33,246 nt of DNA from the NCBI GenBank assembly GCA_035515475.1, contig DATJBF010000041.1, forward strand, positions 1-33,246, read 5' to 3'. Numbering within the stretch: the stretch's first letter is position 1; every line of letters begins with the position of its first letter. The stretch comes from DATJBF01 sp035515475 (lineage in GTDB: Bacteria; Verrucomicrobiota; Verrucomicrobiia; Palsa-1439). Shown in pieces: positions 25,263 through 33,127 of the stretch. A program made the translations under genes and the position numbers. The notes under the pieces are model-generated. The model made no database searches and was not told where the DNA came from. It worked only from the letters and a program-made list of their open reading frames with translations.

Positions 25263-25635
25263 GGACGAAGTTTCCCCGGTTCAAGCTGGTCAACCGGTAA
25301 AAACCGTGGCCGGCCTTTTGAGACTTCAGCAGGTTCTCAAACCTTCTAGCCTCACTCAACGAGGGGAAGCTTCGTTGCCAAACTTTGACCCATGGGCCTT
25401 TGCCGCGCGTCCACCTTGAGACTCCTGAATTGTGTTCGCGCAAACGCCTCTCGGGGTTTTCGGAAACGCCGATGTAGAAGCGCTTACGACTCACCGACCA
25501 GAGGACGTAAACTGAACAGGAGACAGAAGGTCTTACTACACACGAAGGGCCCGGAGCATCAAGCTCCGTGCCCTCGAAGTTGGTAGCGGGGGTGGGATTT
25601 GAACCCACGACCTTCAGGTTATGAGCCTGACGCAT
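25249..25635 (-). CDS. GIY-YIG endonuclease-domain protein, start unclear
   Basis: Small single-domain nuclease of the UvrC/UPF0213 type: SVYVLWSVSRKRFYIGVS carries the Y...YIG core and NPERRLREHNSG the catalytic Arg region; the end is SLSEARRFENLLKSQKAG. In this frame there is no ATG, GTG or TTG between the tRNA-Met remnant and the domain. The only starts lie inside or just beyond the tRNA sequence, giving the tRNA-derived leader LKVVGSNPTPAT. The ATG at 25635 was placed next to the gene by the element junction. Either translation begins in transcript that includes the tRNA 3' half, or at a non-standard codon, or the gene is decayed. The frame closes in the tRNA-like remnant. Confidence 0.6.
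   Translation of the reverse strand: MRQAHNLKVVGSNPTPATNFEGTELDAPGPSCVVRPSVSCSVYVLWSVSRKRFYIGVSENPERRLREHNSGVSRWTRGKGPWVKVWQRSFPSLSEARRFENLLKSQKAGHGFYRLTSLNRGNFVRSSS
25581..25633 (-). tRNA. tRNA-Met(CAT) 3' fragment (attachment-site remnant)
   Basis: The minus strand reads the end of a D-stem, an anticodon arm TCAGG-CTCATAA-CCTGA (anticodon CAT), variable loop AGGTC, a perfect T-arm GTGGG-TTCAAAT-CCCAC, and acceptor strand CCCCGCT-A-CCA. The 5' half (acceptor AGCGGGG and D-arm) is absent: upstream sequence is unrelated AT-richer DNA. A tyrosine recombinase gene begins about 150 bases away, so this is the tRNA half left by integration; the other half should lie beyond the right edge. Confidence 0.75.
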
Positions 25636-25685
25636 ACTTGCAATATCGCTAGAAATCACTGATTTCTCTCTGATTTATAGCCTTC

Positions 25686-25706
25686 GTGTGGGTTGATGTG
25701 TGGGTT
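25686..25706 (+). repeat. Direct repeats beside the attachment site
   Basis: GTGTGGGTT occurs at 25686-25694 and 25698-25706, a 12-base period, between the tRNA break and the recombinase gene. Short direct repeats here are the usual place for integrase arm-type binding sites; the role is inferred. Confidence 0.3.
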
Positions 25707-25780
25707 TTTTGCTTGCGTCCGCTCATGGCGTTCCTGTATGTTTCACACCGTAGCAAAAACCTCAACAGGAGTCAGCCAAC

Positions 25781-27136
25781 ATGTCGATTGAACTACGAAC
25801 CGGACGCGGCGGAAAACTCCGTTCGACCTGGTACGGACGGTACGAAGTCAACGGGAAGCGGTACACAATCAACCTGGGCGTGAAGGTCTCAGGCACGCCG
25901 CCCAAGTCGCTCTCGCTCCGGGACGAAGGCGACAAGTCTTTCGAGCGTTCGCGCGCCCAAGCAAACGAGCGCCTCAACCAAATCATCGAGGAGGCTCGAC
26001 GGAAACACGATTCGGCGCACCTCGTGGAGCGCATCTACGAGATCAAGACCGGCGAGGAGATCAAGTCCGTGACCCTCGACGATCTGCCCGAGGAATGGCA
26101 GAAGATTCCACGTCGACGAAAGCCGAATGAACGCTATGCCGCACAATGTCGTTCAACGTTGACTCGATTTGCCGAGTTCGTCCGGTCGCAGAATCCGAAA
26201 GCGGATGAAATCTCCCACGTCACCCGCGACATGGCGCGGGCATTCATGTCCGCCGAGGAATCGCGTGGGGTCACAGCGAAGACGTGGAACGACACGCTCA
26301 AACTGCTCCGGGCGTCGTACAAGTACCTGCTGCCGGCTGGGAGCATCAATCCGTTCTCCAGCATTCCGACCCGCGAGACCGAGACGATCTTCCGCAAGCC
26401 GTTCACGCCGGAAGAACTCAAGGCCATCGTGGACGCCGCGCGCGATGACGATTTTATCCGCCCGATCCTGATTACCGGGATGTGCACGGCGATGCGACGG
26501 GGCGATTGCTGCCTCTTGAAATGGAAGGACGTTGACCTCCCCCGCCGGTTCATCACGGTCAAGACCAACAAGACCGGCGTGACGGTGAGCATCCCCATCT
26601 TCCCGATGCTCTATGACGAGCTTGCCCTCCGGCAACCGTCTGAAGCGTATGTGTTCCCCGAGCAGGCGAAGATGTACGTCGAGAACTCGGACGGCATCAC
26701 CTGGCGGGTCCGAAAAATTCTCGCCGCAGCCGGCTTCAAGGACGCAGACGAAAACGGCGAGACCGTCCAGACTGACGATGCAGAGATCGTTCGTGGCGAA
26801 ATCCACGCCAAGCGAGAAGGCGGGCTCCGACGGGCGTCCATCCGCGACTTCCACAGCTTCCGCGTGACTTGGGTGACGCTGGCCCTGACCGCCGGCGTGC
26901 CGCTGGAACTCGTGCAGAAGGTGACAGGACACCGAACGACTGACATCGTCCTGAAGCACTACTTCCAGCCCGGCCGCGAGGAGTTCCGACGAGCGCTACA
27001 ATCCGCCATGCCCAAGCTGCTCACCAATGGCCACAAAACGCCGAAAGAGGAGATTCTTGCGATCCTCGACCGAACCACGGCCAAGTCGTGGCAAAAGGAT
27101 GCCAAGCGACTCCGGGAACTGGTCGCAAGTATTTGA
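25781..27136 (+). CDS. Tyrosine recombinase / phage-type integrase
   Basis: Site-specific recombinase of 451 aa that would integrate and excise the element. The N-terminus (SIELRTGRGGKLRSTWYGRYEVNGKRYTINLG, shown here in parts: GRYEVNGKRYTINLG) is an arm-binding-type beta fold; residues about 110-190 are a SAM-like core-binding domain; the rest is catalytic. Catalytic set: R239 (CTAMRRGD), a beta-hairpin lysine in VKTNKTGVTVSIP, H358 and R361 (HSFR), H384 (TGHR) and nucleophile Y394 (HYF). AGGAG precedes the ATG at a normal distance. It lies next to the broken tRNA-Met and reads away from it. All catalytic residues are present, so it may be active. Confidence 0.93.
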   Translation: MSIELRTGRGGKLRSTWYGRYEVNGKRYTINLGVKVSGTPPKSLSLRDEGDKSFERSRAQANERLNQIIEEARRKHDSAHLVERIYEIKTGEEIKSVTLDDLPEEWQKIPRRRKPNERYAAQCRSTLTRFAEFVRSQNPKADEISHVTRDMARAFMSAEESRGVTAKTWNDTLKLLRASYKYLLPAGSINPFSSIPTRETETIFRKPFTPEELKAIVDAARDDDFIRPILITGMCTAMRRGDCCLLKWKDVDLPRRFITVKTNKTGVTVSIPIFPMLYDELALRQPSEAYVFPEQAKMYVENSDGITWRVRKILAAAGFKDADENGETVQTDDAEIVRGEIHAKREGGLRRASIRDFHSFRVTWVTLALTAGVPLELVQKVTGHRTTDIVLKHYFQPGREEFRRALQSAMPKLLTNGHKTPKEEILAILDRTTAKSWQKDAKRLRELVASI

Positions 27137-27173
27137 AGGAGAGTGACATGAATGGTCTATACGCCACCTATTC

Positions 27174-27198
27174 CATATTAAGCTATCGGTTTAATATG
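27174..27198 (+). promoter_or_regulatory. Palindromic operator before the AbiEi-like gene
   Basis: CATATTAA-N9-TTAATATG is a perfect 8-bp inverted repeat in the AT-rich gap before 27241. A further half-like CATATT lies at 27212-27217. A weak promoter, TTGCAG (27202-27207) and TAGTTT (27226-27231), would start transcription at or just before the ATG, giving a nearly leaderless message. AbiEi-type proteins are known to repress their own promoter through inverted repeats. Confidence 0.45.
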
Positions 27199-27240
27199 TA
27201 CTTGCAGGTTTCATATTCAATGCCGTAGTTTAATGTCGCA

Positions 27241-28272
27241 ATGGACACGAATCACCCGGCCGACGCCATAATCGGAAACACTGTGATTGCAGTGAAGACC
27301 GGCATGGAGGCAGTCAGTAGTCTGCGAACATCGCTCATCCAACTCGCCTACGATCTCACAGAACAGAAGCCCGAGATGAACGGCCTGCTGGTTCTGGTCG
27401 ATCCGAAAATCACCGAAGAGCGCCTTGCCGAGGAGTGGCAGTATGCGCGCCGGGCGTTGCAGAAGGAAGTGATGGATCGCTTAGGACTGGTCGTGTTCAG
27501 AGGCAACCAGTGCCGTGGTTTCCCCAACGATCCTGTTCCAGCGATTCGTTCACAACTGGAAACGGTTTTGCAGAATCGAATGTTGCACTGCAAAGTCCGC
27601 GTCCACAGTGGCGTTGCCAACTACGAGATTTTCAAGATACTGCTTCATCAATGGCTCCTGAACAAAGGGCCGATGACTGCCCTCCTTCTCGCGCAGACCG
27701 CAGGGTACACCTATCCCACAGTACGGGACGCGGTGCAGCGCCTTGGCAGCGCGATCAAACGACACTCTGACCGTCGCATCGAGTTGGCATACTTTCCGCG
27801 AGATGAGTTTGCCCGGTTGCTGGCCGTCTCGGACCGTGTCCGCACAACGACCCGCTTCACCGACTGTTCCGGCCAGCCACGTTCTCCGGAGGGACATCTT
27901 CGCCGCCTCGAAAAACTAAACGTTCCTGATATTGCCATTGGTGGAGTCATCGGCGCCCGGCACTACCACCCCGACCTCGACCTCATTGGTTCGCCGCGCC
28001 TCGACCTCTCGTTGCACTGCCCTGGCAAGCAAATGAATCTCGGCTTCATCGAAAGGCTCGACCCCGCCTTGCAGCAAGTGGACGATCCCCACGGACCAGC
28101 GAATGTTGTTGTCCACGCCATCCGCCATGCAAACCCGCTTTTTCAGCCTCGCGATTCCGGTTTGCATTGGGCAGACCCGGTCGAATGCCTTCTCGACTTG
28201 CACGAAATGCGGTTGGAATCCCAAGCCTGCGAGTTCCTGAACTCCTTCCCGCCGGCGCGAGGCAAGACATGA
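27241..28272 (+). CDS. Winged-helix protein resembling AbiEi-type (type IV toxin-antitoxin) regulators
   Basis: 343 aa cytoplasmic protein, recognised only distantly. Residues about 1-115 form an alpha/beta domain I cannot name. About 120-175 is a winged helix (YEIFKILLHQWLLNKGPMTA then TAGYTYPTVRDAVQRLG). The C-terminal part (DIAIGGVIGARHYHP, ANPLFQPRDSGLHWADPVECLLDLHEM) resembles AbiEi_2 antitoxins, which usually carry 'ADPVQ-x-x-LDL' near the end. No Shine-Dalgarno sequence precedes the ATG. A perfect palindrome upstream fits autorepression. The stop overlaps the ATG of a 31-codon remnant (ATGA), the position where an AbiEii nucleotidyltransferase toxin would be expected. If the partner is lost, this is an orphan antitoxin or regulator. 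Confidence 0.5.
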   Translation: MDTNHPADAIIGNTVIAVKTGMEAVSSLRTSLIQLAYDLTEQKPEMNGLLVLVDPKITEERLAEEWQYARRALQKEVMDRLGLVVFRGNQCRGFPNDPVPAIRSQLETVLQNRMLHCKVRVHSGVANYEIFKILLHQWLLNKGPMTALLLAQTAGYTYPTVRDAVQRLGSAIKRHSDRRIELAYFPRDEFARLLAVSDRVRTTTRFTDCSGQPRSPEGHLRRLEKLNVPDIAIGGVIGARHYHPDLDLIGSPRLDLSLHCPGKQMNLGFIERLDPALQQVDDPHGPANVVVHAIRHANPLFQPRDSGLHWADPVECLLDLHEMRLESQACEFLNSFPPARGKT

Positions 28273-28364
28273 ACAAGTCCAAAGACGTGACGAAACTCGG
28301 CTCACTGGAGCGAGTGTTGGCACAGCTTGTCGCGTCCATTCACATATCCAACAGTCAATCGTGA
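28269..28364 (+). pseudogene. Truncated remnant of the gene after the AbiEi-like gene
   Basis: A 31-codon frame (MNKSKDVTKLGSLERVLAQL at its start) begins in a 4-base ATGA overlap with the preceding stop, the mark of a coupled second gene. It then stops, and sequence changes to the AT-rich hipBA promoter region. It could be the N-terminus of a lost toxin gene or a small peptide in its own right; it is too short to identify. Confidence 0.35.
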
Positions 28365-28382
28365 TTAGACTATCGCAATTCA

Positions 28383-28440
28383 CGCCCTATAAATAGAGCG
28401 ATAAGCGGCATTGCAACTAGGTCTGCACTATAAATAGTGC
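28383..28440 (+). promoter_or_regulatory. Two HipB-type palindromic operators of the hipBA promoter
   Basis: Operator 1 is CGCCCTAT-AA-ATAGAGCG (28383-28400, one mismatch between arms). Operator 2 is GCACTAT-AA-ATAGTGC (28425-28440, perfect). They share the core CTAT-AA-ATAG and their centres are 41 bases apart, about four helical turns, so dimers would bind one DNA face. TATAAA within operator 1 could be the -10 element. Autorepression by HipB through spaced operators is known in the family. Confidence 0.6.
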
Positions 28441-28521
28441 ATTATGAAATTGACAGATTTCAACGATTGTGGGAGGGTGTCGGCACAATACGCGAGGAAA
28501 TTTTCAATTGAAAGGTCTGTC

Positions 28522-28848
28522 ATGGATTATCCGGCAATGAGCAACCAGGCGATCCTGCGGGTGATGGGGGAACGCGCTGGTCAGCAACGTTTGAACAAGG
28601 ACATCAGCCAGACGGAGTTGGCTAACCGGGCCGGCGTGGCGCGGATTGTCGTCCAACGTTTGGAAAGCGGCCGGGGTTGCACCTTGGAGAGTCTGATCCG
28701 CATCTTGCGGGCGCTGGGATTACTGGATCAGTTGAGCGCATTCCTACCGGAACCCGGTCCCAGCCCGATCCAGTTGGCAAAGCTGAAGGGACGCGAGCGC
28801 CAGCGGGCTTCCGGGCGACGACGCAAGTCCGCCGTGACGGAGCACTGA
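28522..28848 (+). CDS. hipB: HipB-like antitoxin, XRE-type helix-turn-helix
   Basis: 108 aa DNA-binding antitoxin. A Cro/C1-type helix-turn-helix spans about residues 27-66 (ISQTELANRAGVARIVVQRLE then SGRGCTLESLIRILRALG), with a basic, probably flexible tail (KGRERQRASGRRRKS). The frame is open from ATG 28444, but ATG 28522 has GAAAGG six bases upstream and begins near the conserved domain, so I prefer it. The gene ends three bases before the hipA start, the standard antitoxin-toxin order. Two palindromes in the promoter region are its likely sites. Confidence 0.85.
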   Translation: MDYPAMSNQAILRVMGERAGQQRLNKDISQTELANRAGVARIVVQRLESGRGCTLESLIRILRALGLLDQLSAFLPEPGPSPIQLAKLKGRERQRASGRRRKSAVTEH

Positions 28849-28851
28849 TTC

Positions 28852-30174
28852 ATGGCCACGCGCATTCGCAAAGTAACGGTTGCCACTGTCCGGCTCTGGA
28901 ATCACGATGTTGGCGCGGTGGCATGGGACGAACCGCGTGGTCTGGGCCGATTCGAGTACGACCCGGCCTTTGTGCGTCGCGGACTTCCCGTTGCCCCGCT
29001 GATGATGCCACTTGGTTCGGGCATTTTCGATTTTCCTGCGCTCAACCGGGAAACGTTTCACGGATTGCCGGGGCTTCTGGCTGACTCGTTGCCGGACCGT
29101 TATGGGAACCGGTTGATTGATGTCTGGTTGGAGCGTCAAGGTCGCGCCCCCGGCGATTTCACACCGGTCGAGCGGCTCTGCTACATGAGCACTCGCGGGA
29201 TGGGTGCGCTGGAGTTTAAGCCCGCACTCGGGCCGGCGACGGGCAAGTCCATTCCGATTGAGGTGGCGGAACTCACGCAACTGGCGGCGGAAATTCTTCG
29301 TCATCGGACTGACTGGGCGGTGCATCTCAAGGGCGCGAAGGCGGAAGCCTTGAATGCCATCATTCGCGTCGGCACATCGGCGGGCGGCAATCGGGCCAAG
29401 GCAGTGGTCGCTTGGAATCCGCAGACGCAGGAAGTGCGTTCGGGACAAGCGCCAGCACCGTCTGGATTCGAGCCGTGGATATTGAAGTTTGACGGCGTGA
29501 ACGATGTCACGCTGGGTGATCCGAAAGGCTTTGGCCGCATCGAGTACGCCTACCACCGGATGGCTGTGGCGGCGGGGATCGAAATGACTGACTGCCGGTT
29601 GCTGGAGGAATCAGGGCGCGCCCACTTCATGACGCGGCGTTTTGACCGCGACACTCACGGCGAGAAGATCCACATGCAGTCGCTGTGCGCCGTGGGGCAT
29701 TATGATTTCAACGCCGCCGGCGAGTACGGCTACGAGCAGGCGTTTTCGGCGATCCAGCGGTTGAACCTAGGGCATGAGGTCATGCGGGAGATGTACCGCC
29801 GCATGGTATTCAACGTGGCTGCCCGGAACCAAGACGATCATACACGGAACATCGCATTCCTGATGGACCAGAGCGGCCAATGGCGACTGTCGCCCGCGTT
29901 TGACGTGATCTGGTCGTACAATCCGAGTGGCAGTTGGACCAACCGTCACCAGATGAGCATCAATGGCAAACGCGACGGCTTCACGCGCGCCGACCTGCTC
30001 ACAGTCGCCGAGAACTTTGGCATCAAAGACGGAGCGGATCTGATCGAACAGGTGACGACGGCGGTCGCGGATTGGCCACGGTTTGCGAAACAGGCTGGCG
30101 TCAACAGCGACCAACAACGAACCATTTCCAAAACCCACCGGTTGGCACTTGCCGAAAAGCAGGCAAAGCAATGA
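28852..30174 (+). CDS. hipA: HipA-like serine/threonine kinase toxin
   Basis: 440 aa kinase that in the best-studied case phosphorylates glutamyl-tRNA synthetase and causes growth arrest. Motifs: N-terminal barrel domain with PLGSGIFDFPALNRETFHGL and DSLPDRYGN; a P-loop GTSAGGNRAKAVV carrying the serine that is autophosphorylated in E. coli HipA; ILKFDG with the ATP-binding lysine; catalytic D328 in NQDDHTRN with N333; and metal-binding D351 in SPAFDVIW. All are present, so the kinase looks intact. It follows hipB by three bases. The target in this host may differ, as HipA homologues vary in substrate. Confidence 0.9.
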   Translation: MATRIRKVTVATVRLWNHDVGAVAWDEPRGLGRFEYDPAFVRRGLPVAPLMMPLGSGIFDFPALNRETFHGLPGLLADSLPDRYGNRLIDVWLERQGRAPGDFTPVERLCYMSTRGMGALEFKPALGPATGKSIPIEVAELTQLAAEILRHRTDWAVHLKGAKAEALNAIIRVGTSAGGNRAKAVVAWNPQTQEVRSGQAPAPSGFEPWILKFDGVNDVTLGDPKGFGRIEYAYHRMAVAAGIEMTDCRLLEESGRAHFMTRRFDRDTHGEKIHMQSLCAVGHYDFNAAGEYGYEQAFSAIQRLNLGHEVMREMYRRMVFNVAARNQDDHTRNIAFLMDQSGQWRLSPAFDVIWSYNPSGSWTNRHQMSINGKRDGFTRADLLTVAENFGIKDGADLIEQVTTAVADWPRFAKQAGVNSDQQRTISKTHRLALAEKQAKQ

Positions 30175-30221
30175 TGCACCATCACCGACGACACAACTAA
30201 CACAACAGACCAATCATAATC

Positions 30222-32744
30222 ATGGCCATCAAGAAATCTGAACTTTACTCGTCGCTCTGGTCTGGCTGCAACGAACTGCGCGGCGGGATGGATGCTTCGC
30301 AGTACAAGGACTACGTCCTCGTCCTGCTGTTCGTGAAATACGTCAGCGACAAGTACGCCGGCCAACCTTACGCGCCCATCACCATTCCGGAAGGCGCGAG
30401 CTTCGCCGACATGGTTGCACTCAAGGGCAAGACCGACATCGGCGACCAGATCAACAAGAAGATCATCGGGCCGCTCGTCAAAGCCAACCCCATGCTCTCG
30501 CAGTCCGACTTCGCCGACTTTAACGATGTCAACAAGCTCGGTAGTGGCAAGGAACAGGAGCAGCGCCTCACCAGCCTGATAGCCACTTTTGAGAATCCCG
30601 CCCTCGACTTCTCCAAGAACCGGGCCGATGGCGACGACCTCCTCGGCGACGCCTACGAGTTCTTGATGCGGCACTTCGCCACCGAGAGCGGCAAGAGCAA
30701 GGGCCAGTTCTACACGCCGGCAGAAGTCAGCCGTATCTTCGCCGCGATCCTCGGCATCCGACGCGCCAAGACGAGCAACGCCACCACCGTCTATGACCCA
30801 ACGTGCGGCTCCGGCTCCCTGCTCTTGAAGATTGGCGACGAGGCGCGCCACGGCAAGGACGTGCGCGTCACCCTCTGCGGTCAGGAAAAGGATTCCTCCA
30901 CCGCCGGCCTCGCCCGCATGAACATGATCCTGCACGACTTCGCCACGGCGGAGATCAAACAGGGCAACACGCTTGCCAACCCGCTGTTCTTGGATGGCGA
31001 CGCCTTGAAGACCTTCGACTACGTCGTTGCCAATATCCCGTTCAGCGACAAACGTTGGAACACCGGCTTGCATCAGAATGAGGGCGGGAAAGCGTCCGCC
31101 GCCGGCGAGCAGTCGGCCAAGGATTACGGCCGCTTTACCGGCTACGGTATCCCGCCCGGCAAACAGGGCGACTACGCCTACCTGCTGCACATCCTCCGCT
31201 CCATCAAACCCGGCGGCAAAGGCGCGTGCATTCTCCCGCACGGCGTGCTCTTTCGCGGCAATGCCGAAGCCGCCATCCGCAAGAACCTCGTCCTCCGCGG
31301 CTACATCAAGGCCATCATCGGCCTGCCGGCGAACCTCTTCTACGGCACGGGCATCCCGGCTTGCATCGTTGTGCTCGACAAGGCCGACGCCACCGCCCGC
31401 AAGGGCATCTTCATGATTGATGCCTCCAAAGGCTTCATGAAGGACGGCCCGAAAAACCGCCTGCGCGCCCAGGACATCCACAAGATCGTGGACACCTTCA
31501 ACCGCGAACTCCCAGAGAAGGGCTACTCGCGCATGGTGCCGGTTGCGGAAATCAGCGACCCGAAGAACGACTTCAACCTCAACCTCCCGCGCTACATCGA
31601 CAGCACCGAGCCGGAAGATTTGCAGGACATCGACGGCCATCTGCGCGGCGGCATCCCGGATCGTGACATTGATGCACTCGCCCGCTACTGGCAGGTCATC
31701 CCCGCTGTGCGCGCGGTGCTGTTCAAGAAGGGCGACCGCCCAGGCTACTGCCAACTCAAGCTCGCCAGCACCGACGTGAAGCCGTCCATCTTCGGCCACC
31801 CGGAGTTCACCGCCTTCAAGGAATCCGTGACCAAGCTGTTCACGAAATGGCAGAAGGCCAACACCCCGCGCCTGAAAAACATCCCCATCGGCGGCAAACC
31901 CAAGGCGCTCATCGAGGAACTGTCCGAGGACTTGTTGGAAACCTTCCGGAAAGCCCCGTTGCTCGACCCCTACGATGTGTACCAACACCTCATGAACTAC
32001 TGGGACGAGACCATGCAGGACGACTGCTACATTGTCGCAGCGGACGGCTGGAAGACGGGCGCGCGTGTCCGCGAAGTTATGCAGGTCAAAAACAAGGAAG
32101 GGAAACTGGTCTGGCCGGAGGCGCACGACTACAAGAAAGGGAAGCGACGGTTCAAGTCGGACCTGATCCCCGCCGCCATTCTGATTGCCCGCTACTTTGT
32201 CGCGGAACGGGAGGCCATCGCGGCGACTGAGAGAGAAGTTGCCGAGATCGCGCAACAACTGGATGAGGCGGTGGAGGAGCAAGGCGGTGACGATGGTTTG
32301 CTGGAGGAAGTGATCGAGGGCGAAGGCGATAAACGGAAGATCACCGGCAAGGCCGTCAAAGCCCGGCTCAAGGAGATTGGCGACGACACCGAGTTCGCCG
32401 ATGAACGCCTCGCGCTCGATAAATTCGCCGCCTTGCTCGAAAAGCATTCTGACGCCAAGACCCGCCTCAAGCAGGCAGTGGAAGACTTGGATCGCAAGCT
32501 GGAGGCCAAGTATCTCGCGCTCACCGAGGACGAGATCAAGACGTTGGTCGTGGACGACAAATGGCTGGCTACCCTGGCTGCCACCGTGCAGTCCGAACTG
32601 GATCGCGTGTCGCAAGCTCTCACCGGCCGCGTCAAACAACTGGCCGAACGCTACGCCACGCCGTTGCCGAAGCTGACCGGGGAAGTTGCGGCGCTCACCG
32701 CCCGCGTGGACGGACATCTCAAGAAGATGGGAGCGAAATGGTAG
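30222..32744 (+). CDS. hsdM: Type I restriction-modification DNA methyltransferase subunit HsdM
   Basis: Adenine-N6 methyltransferase subunit of 840 aa. The N-terminal helical domain (about 7-150; SLWSGCNELRGGMDASQYKD) is followed by the methylase fold: GQFYTPAEVSRI, SAM-binding motif I DPTCGSGSLLL (192-202) and motif IV NIPF (271-274), where the usual form is NPPF. The last about 350 residues are an unusually long, partly coiled-coil extension (EREVAEIAQQLDEAVEEQ; TRLKQAVEDLDRKLEAKYL) that may hold the complex together; ordinary HsdM proteins are about 500 residues. There is no Shine-Dalgarno sequence before the ATG. It overlaps hsdS by seven bases. No hsdR is in view; it may lie beyond the right edge. 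Confidence 0.92.
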   Translation: MAIKKSELYSSLWSGCNELRGGMDASQYKDYVLVLLFVKYVSDKYAGQPYAPITIPEGASFADMVALKGKTDIGDQINKKIIGPLVKANPMLSQSDFADFNDVNKLGSGKEQEQRLTSLIATFENPALDFSKNRADGDDLLGDAYEFLMRHFATESGKSKGQFYTPAEVSRIFAAILGIRRAKTSNATTVYDPTCGSGSLLLKIGDEARHGKDVRVTLCGQEKDSSTAGLARMNMILHDFATAEIKQGNTLANPLFLDGDALKTFDYVVANIPFSDKRWNTGLHQNEGGKASAAGEQSAKDYGRFTGYGIPPGKQGDYAYLLHILRSIKPGGKGACILPHGVLFRGNAEAAIRKNLVLRGYIKAIIGLPANLFYGTGIPACIVVLDKADATARKGIFMIDASKGFMKDGPKNRLRAQDIHKIVDTFNRELPEKGYSRMVPVAEISDPKNDFNLNLPRYIDSTEPEDLQDIDGHLRGGIPDRDIDALARYWQVIPAVRAVLFKKGDRPGYCQLKLASTDVKPSIFGHPEFTAFKESVTKLFTKWQKANTPRLKNIPIGGKPKALIEELSEDLLETFRKAPLLDPYDVYQHLMNYWDETMQDDCYIVAADGWKTGARVREVMQVKNKEGKLVWPEAHDYKKGKRRFKSDLIPAAILIARYFVAEREAIAATEREVAEIAQQLDEAVEEQGGDDGLLEEVIEGEGDKRKITGKAVKARLKEIGDDTEFADERLALDKFAALLEKHSDAKTRLKQAVEDLDRKLEAKYLALTEDEIKTLVVDDKWLATLAATVQSELDRVSQALTGRVKQLAERYATPLPKLTGEVAALTARVDGHLKKMGAKW

Positions 32745-33127
32745 TGAAGCCCGGCTACAAGCAGACCGATGTGGGGGTGATTCCAGAGGATTGGAGACTC
32801 GCGAGAATCAAGGACCATACCGCGATCAAGACCGGCAAGCGGAACACACAGGATCGCGTTCCCGATGGCCTATACCCGTTCTTCGTCCGGTCACAAGTTG
32901 TTGAACGAATAAATAGCTATTCGTTTGACGGGGAAGCCGTGCTCACTGCCGGAGACGGTGTCGGAACTGGCAAGGTATTCCATTACATCAATGGCCGGTT
33001 CGATTTCCATCAGCGGGTTTACAAAATCAGTGACTTCTCATCCGAACTGGACGGATTCTTTTTCTACCTCATTTTTAGCACACGGTTCTATGACCGGATC
33101 ATGTCTGTCCTAACAACCGGATCGTGA
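32738..33127 (+). CDS. hsdS: Type I restriction specificity subunit HsdS, truncated after the first half-domain
   Basis: Would select the DNA target of the type I complex. The start ATGGTAG overlaps the hsdM stop by seven bases. Sequence begins GYKQTDVGVIPEDWRLARIKD, the usual first lines of HsdS, and continues through a target-recognition domain (YPFFVRSQVVERINSYSFDGEAVL in parts: AVLTAGDGVGTGKVFH, DFHQRVYKI) up to SVLTTGS, where such a domain normally goes on into the first conserved helix. It ends at codon 130; full proteins have about 400 residues. The stop lies at the junction with a structured sequence, so the gene is most likely interrupted by an insertion. Confidence 0.8.
   Translation: MVVKPGYKQTDVGVIPEDWRLARIKDHTAIKTGKRNTQDRVPDGLYPFFVRSQVVERINSYSFDGEAVLTAGDGVGTGKVFHYINGRFDFHQRVYKISDFSSELDGFFFYLIFSTRFYDRIMSVLTTGS

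Noticed and set aside
29946..32717. Minus-strand frame of 923 codons
   Set aside because: Antisense shadow of hsdM and the hipA end produced by GC-rich third positions; it contains no recognisable domains.
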